51,283 nucleotides of DNA from Lachnospiraceae bacterium (GTDB lineage: Bacteria > Bacillota > Clostridia > Lachnospirales > Lachnospiraceae), in contig JAFRLH010000056.1 in the NCBI GenBank assembly GCA_017431345.1, positions 1 through 51,283 of the forward strand, given 5' to 3'. The notes under the pieces were generated by a model. It did no database searches and had not been told where the DNA came from. It worked only from the letters and a program-made list of their open reading frames with translations. Positions within the stretch are counted from its first letter, which is position 1. Each line of letters opens with the position of its first letter. The translations under genes and the position numbers were made by a program. This document shows, piece by piece, positions 49,195 through 51,283 of the stretch.

Positions 49195-51138
49195 TTACTT
49201 CTTTATCTTCATGGTCTTTTTCTTAAATCCTGTTTTTCCGGAAAACAGCTTTTTATACTTTTTCAGTTTCGCTTTAGGCACTTTGATCACTGCTTTCTTA
49301 TGAATGCTCTTGATCGCATTCTTCCCGACTGATCTCAGTTTTGAAGATTTAATAACGATCTTCTTCAGCTTTTTATCGCCGGAAAATGCCGCCTTGCCGA
49401 TCTTCGTGACATTCTTTCCGATCGTTACAGTCTTCAGCTTCTTAAGTCCTTTGCAGGCATTCGCGGAAACAGCAGTCACTTTGTATTTTTTGCCATTCGC
49501 AGATACCGTTGCGGGGATCGTCAGTTTCGTGATATTCTTTTTCTTCGGTTTTGTCAGCACTGCCGTGGAACCGGAAAGTTTGTAAACACCGCCGCCTTTC
49601 GTCACAGTCGATACTGTCTTTGTTTCTGTATCTTTGGTACCCGTTTTGTCAGTTGTATTCGTTTTATCAGCTGTATTCGTTTTATTAGTTGTATTCGTTT
49701 TATTAGTTGTATTCGTTTTGTCAGTTGTATTCGTTTTCTTACCCGTGACCGTAATTGTGGTCGCTGCGATCACTTTTTTCTTTGTACTGTCGGCATATAG
49801 GGTGACTGTCGCCTTTCCGGGATTGACGCCCTTCACCGTAACGGTAAAGAAATAGGTGACGGCGTCGGCTAAGATCATATTGCCGCCCCGTGCGATCGAC
49901 ACTACTTTCACGACAGATTCGTCAGAGGATGCTGCGGCAAATGCAGTTTCCACCAGCGCGCCTTTTACGGTAGCTTCGCCCCGACATTCCAGCTGTGCCC
50001 CGGCTGCCACTGTAAAGCCTGTTGCAAAAGAATTTTTCGTTTCCGTTTTCTCCGGTTCGACCGGATCTTCTCCTGTAACGGTAAACGTTATTTTGCTGAC
50101 GACTCTTGTCTTTGTACTGTCCGTGTATACGGTAACAACTGCCTGCCCTGTATGAATGCCCTTCACGCCGAGAACATAATAATACGTAGCGCCATTGGCA
50201 TAAACGACGCTCCCGTTTCGTGTCAGTGATGTAATCTGAAGAATTGATTCATCGGAAGAATCCGCGTAAAAATAACCATCCAGCGATTTTACATCCAGGG
50301 TAGTCTGAAGCTGGCAGTCCCTTTTTTCCCCGACGTCCACCGTAAATCCGGTCTCCGCTGTTTCTTTAAAGTTCAATTTAGCCTTCACAGCCGCTTCGCT
50401 GGCTGCATCCAGCGGACAGCCTTCAAACGCGTCTTCCGCTATACTTTTCTTTCCCAGACTGTCGGGCAGCGTTACTTTCGTCAGACTTTTGCACCCCCAG
50501 AAAGCAGAGGCATTGATCTTTGTGACACCTTCCGGAATTGTGACGGCCTTCAGCGCGCCGCAGTTTGAAAAGCAATCCTGCGGAATCTCTGTGATGCCGC
50601 CGGAGATCACTATATTGTTCAACAGTTCACAGCAGTTAAACGCATAGCTTCCCATGCTCGTCACACTGCCGGGCATCACAACGGATGTCAGTTTTTTACA
50701 GAATGCAAACGCTCCGGTCGCGATCGTTTTAACAGACGAAGGGATGGTATAGGCCCTGGCCTTTCCGGGCGGGCAGGAGACCAGCGTCGTTTTATCCTTA
50801 TTGAACAGAACGCCGTCTGCTGAGGCATAATTGCTGTTCGAAGACGCCACATTGAAACTCTCACAATTGCCGCAGCCAATGAATAAGGCTTCCTCTATGG
50901 ATGTTACGCCTTCCGGGATCGATACTTTTATGATACTTCCTTCATTCCATGATCCTTTCGTAAGTTTTCCGGTCCCGCTGATCTGAAGCGTTCCGTCATC
51001 AGAAAGGATCCACGTCAGATTATCCCCGCAGCTTCCTGAAGATTCCGCGAGTACATTGCCGGGACAGAACACTGCTGCTGTCATGCAAAAGACTGTGATC
51101 AGAAGCACTCTGACCGCGTTTTGAAATGTCTTGTTCAT
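49195..51138 (-). CDS. BspA-like leucine-rich repeat surface protein
   Basis: A 647-residue exported protein. Residues 1-32 are a signal peptide (FCMTAAVFCPGNVLA). Residues about 40-245 and the C-terminal 130 are BspA/LRR_5 repeats (ISGTGKL, VSIPEGVTSIEEALFIGCGN, AVTIPEGVTKINASAFWGCKSLTKVTLPDSL). The middle has two Ig-like/cadherin-like modules (about 265-355 and 370-465) and then a Thr/Asn/Lys linker with NKTNTT repeats (about 468-500). Such proteins mediate adhesion to host or other cells. The Lys-rich C-terminus (KKLFSGKTGFKKKTMKIKK) has no sortase site. RBS AGGAAGGAG is strong. Confidence 0.9.
   Translation of the reverse strand: MNKTFQNAVRVLLITVFCMTAAVFCPGNVLAESSGSCGDNLTWILSDDGTLQISGTGKLTKGSWNEGSIIKVSIPEGVTSIEEALFIGCGNCESFNVASSNSNYASADGVLFNKDKTTLVSCPPGKARAYTIPSSVKTIATGAFAFCKKLTSVVMPGSVTSMGSYAFNCCELLNNIVISGGITEIPQDCFSNCGALKAVTIPEGVTKINASAFWGCKSLTKVTLPDSLGKKSIAEDAFEGCPLDAASEAAVKAKLNFKETAETGFTVDVGEKRDCQLQTTLDVKSLDGYFYADSSDESILQITSLTRNGSVVYANGATYYYVLGVKGIHTGQAVVTVYTDSTKTRVVSKITFTVTGEDPVEPEKTETKNSFATGFTVAAGAQLECRGEATVKGALVETAFAAASSDESVVKVVSIARGGNMILADAVTYFFTVTVKGVNPGKATVTLYADSTKKKVIAATTITVTGKKTNTTDKTNTTNKTNTTNKTNTADKTNTTDKTGTKDTETKTVSTVTKGGGVYKLSGSTAVLTKPKKKNITKLTIPATVSANGKKYKVTAVSANACKGLKKLKTVTIGKNVTKIGKAAFSGDKKLKKIVIKSSKLRSVGKNAIKSIHKKAVIKVPKAKLKKYKKLFSGKTGFKKKTMKIKK
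49642..49740. repeat. 18-bp in-frame repeat inside the BspA-like gene
   Basis: CGTTTT-type units begin at 49642, 49660, 49678, 49696, 49714 and 49732, an exact 18-bp period. They encode the TNTTNK/TNTTDK linker. Copy number could vary by slippage without changing the frame, altering the linker length. Confidence 0.9.
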
Positions 51139-51160
51139 TTTGTTCTCCTTCCTATCAAGT

Positions 51161-51192
51161 CAAGCCCTAAATTCAGATTTTATGCGGGCTTG
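51161..51192 (-). other. inverted repeat in the BspA-like gene leader
   Basis: CAAGCCC (161-167) and GGGCTTG (186-192) are perfect 7-bp inverted repeats around an 18-nt loop, 23 nt before the start codon. I see no convincing promoter in 51139-51283. The remaining 90 nt to the edge hold nothing I can identify with confidence. Confidence 0.4.
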
Positions 51193-51283
51193 TTGAAATT
51201 CTATACCTCATGAAACAGAGCCAGATGGGTATGAACATCATCGTATTGGATACTGAATGGCTGATAGTGGGTATGGTGAATAG

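Noticed and set aside
51210-51283. Start of a plus-strand gene at the right edge (MKQSQMGMNIIVL...)
   Set aside because: The frame is open to the edge but only about 24 codons are visible, with no RBS. Too little to support a gene.

Overview
The window looks like a chromosomal segment of a Gram-positive, low-oxygen Clostridia-type bacterium, most likely Lachnospiraceae or a near relative. The reasons are a ribonuclease Y gene, scpAB, a CIRCE-controlled hrcA-grpE-dnaK-dnaJ-prmA operon, DegV, MocR, BspA-type surface proteins, a DUF3793 gene, a rubredoxin-fused metallo-hydrolase, strong AGGAGG ribosome binding sites and a Bacillus-type LexA box. By eye about half the bases are G or C. Almost all genes lie on the minus strand. 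The exceptions are a TetR gene at the left edge and a two-gene plus-strand block at 34.4-38.1 kb. No rRNA, tRNA, CRISPR array, transposase or phage gene was seen.

Layout from left to right. 0-5.3 kb: a TetR regulator, then scpB-scpA-phosphoesterase-Nudix (minus) and rny. 5.4-8.1 kb: a secreted FN3-like protein, an acidic/basic single-pass membrane protein and a Cys-rich multipass protein. 8.2-14.2 kb: the heat-shock operon with a textbook promoter and CIRCE. 14.2-19.1 kb: glpK, a YbjN-like protein, a MocR regulator without its PLP lysine, a hicAB locus whose toxin gene is frameshifted, and several tandem or dispersed repeats. 19.2-20.9 kb: glnS. 20.9-26.2 kb: a tgl lipoprotein-pilC-four membrane-anchored pilin-like proteins-pilT-HPt operon. 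26.3-31.3 kb: a c-di-GMP operon. It encodes a membrane REC-GGDEF*-EAL-sensor-GGDEF protein, a BTAD-type regulator fused to a degenerate GGDEF domain that keeps an RxxD I-site motif, and a small unknown protein. 31.4-38.1 kb: phosphohexomutase, DegV, an Old-Yellow-Enzyme-type reductase and a LexA-controlled Y-family polymerase. 38.1-51.1 kb: unknown protein, HMCES, two GNATs, a secreted PG-binding/HAD protein, a redox cluster (MBL-rubredoxin, ferritin-like, TetR, Bcp), a methyltransferase, an MmcQ fusion, YdcF, flavodoxin and DUF3793 behind iron-box-like sites, and a BspA-like surface protein.

The best candidate for an undescribed system is the pair of adjacent minus-strand operons at 20.97-31.26 kb. 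The first could make, degrade and sense cyclic di-GMP. The second encodes a reduced type IV pilus-like machine with a PilT-type ATPase, a PilC platform and small anchored proteins that show no prepilin-peptidase cleavage site, together with a transglutaminase-like lipoprotein and an orphan HPt protein. A link between the two operons is inferred from position only.

The intergenic DNA is also notable. It holds a dispersed REP-like family (core GGGGACGGTTCTCCGGCTC) used in places as terminators, a 27-bp tandem repeat of the TGTCATNCTGAGC type, a 43-bp tandem repeat and a 236-bp MITE-like inverted-repeat element.
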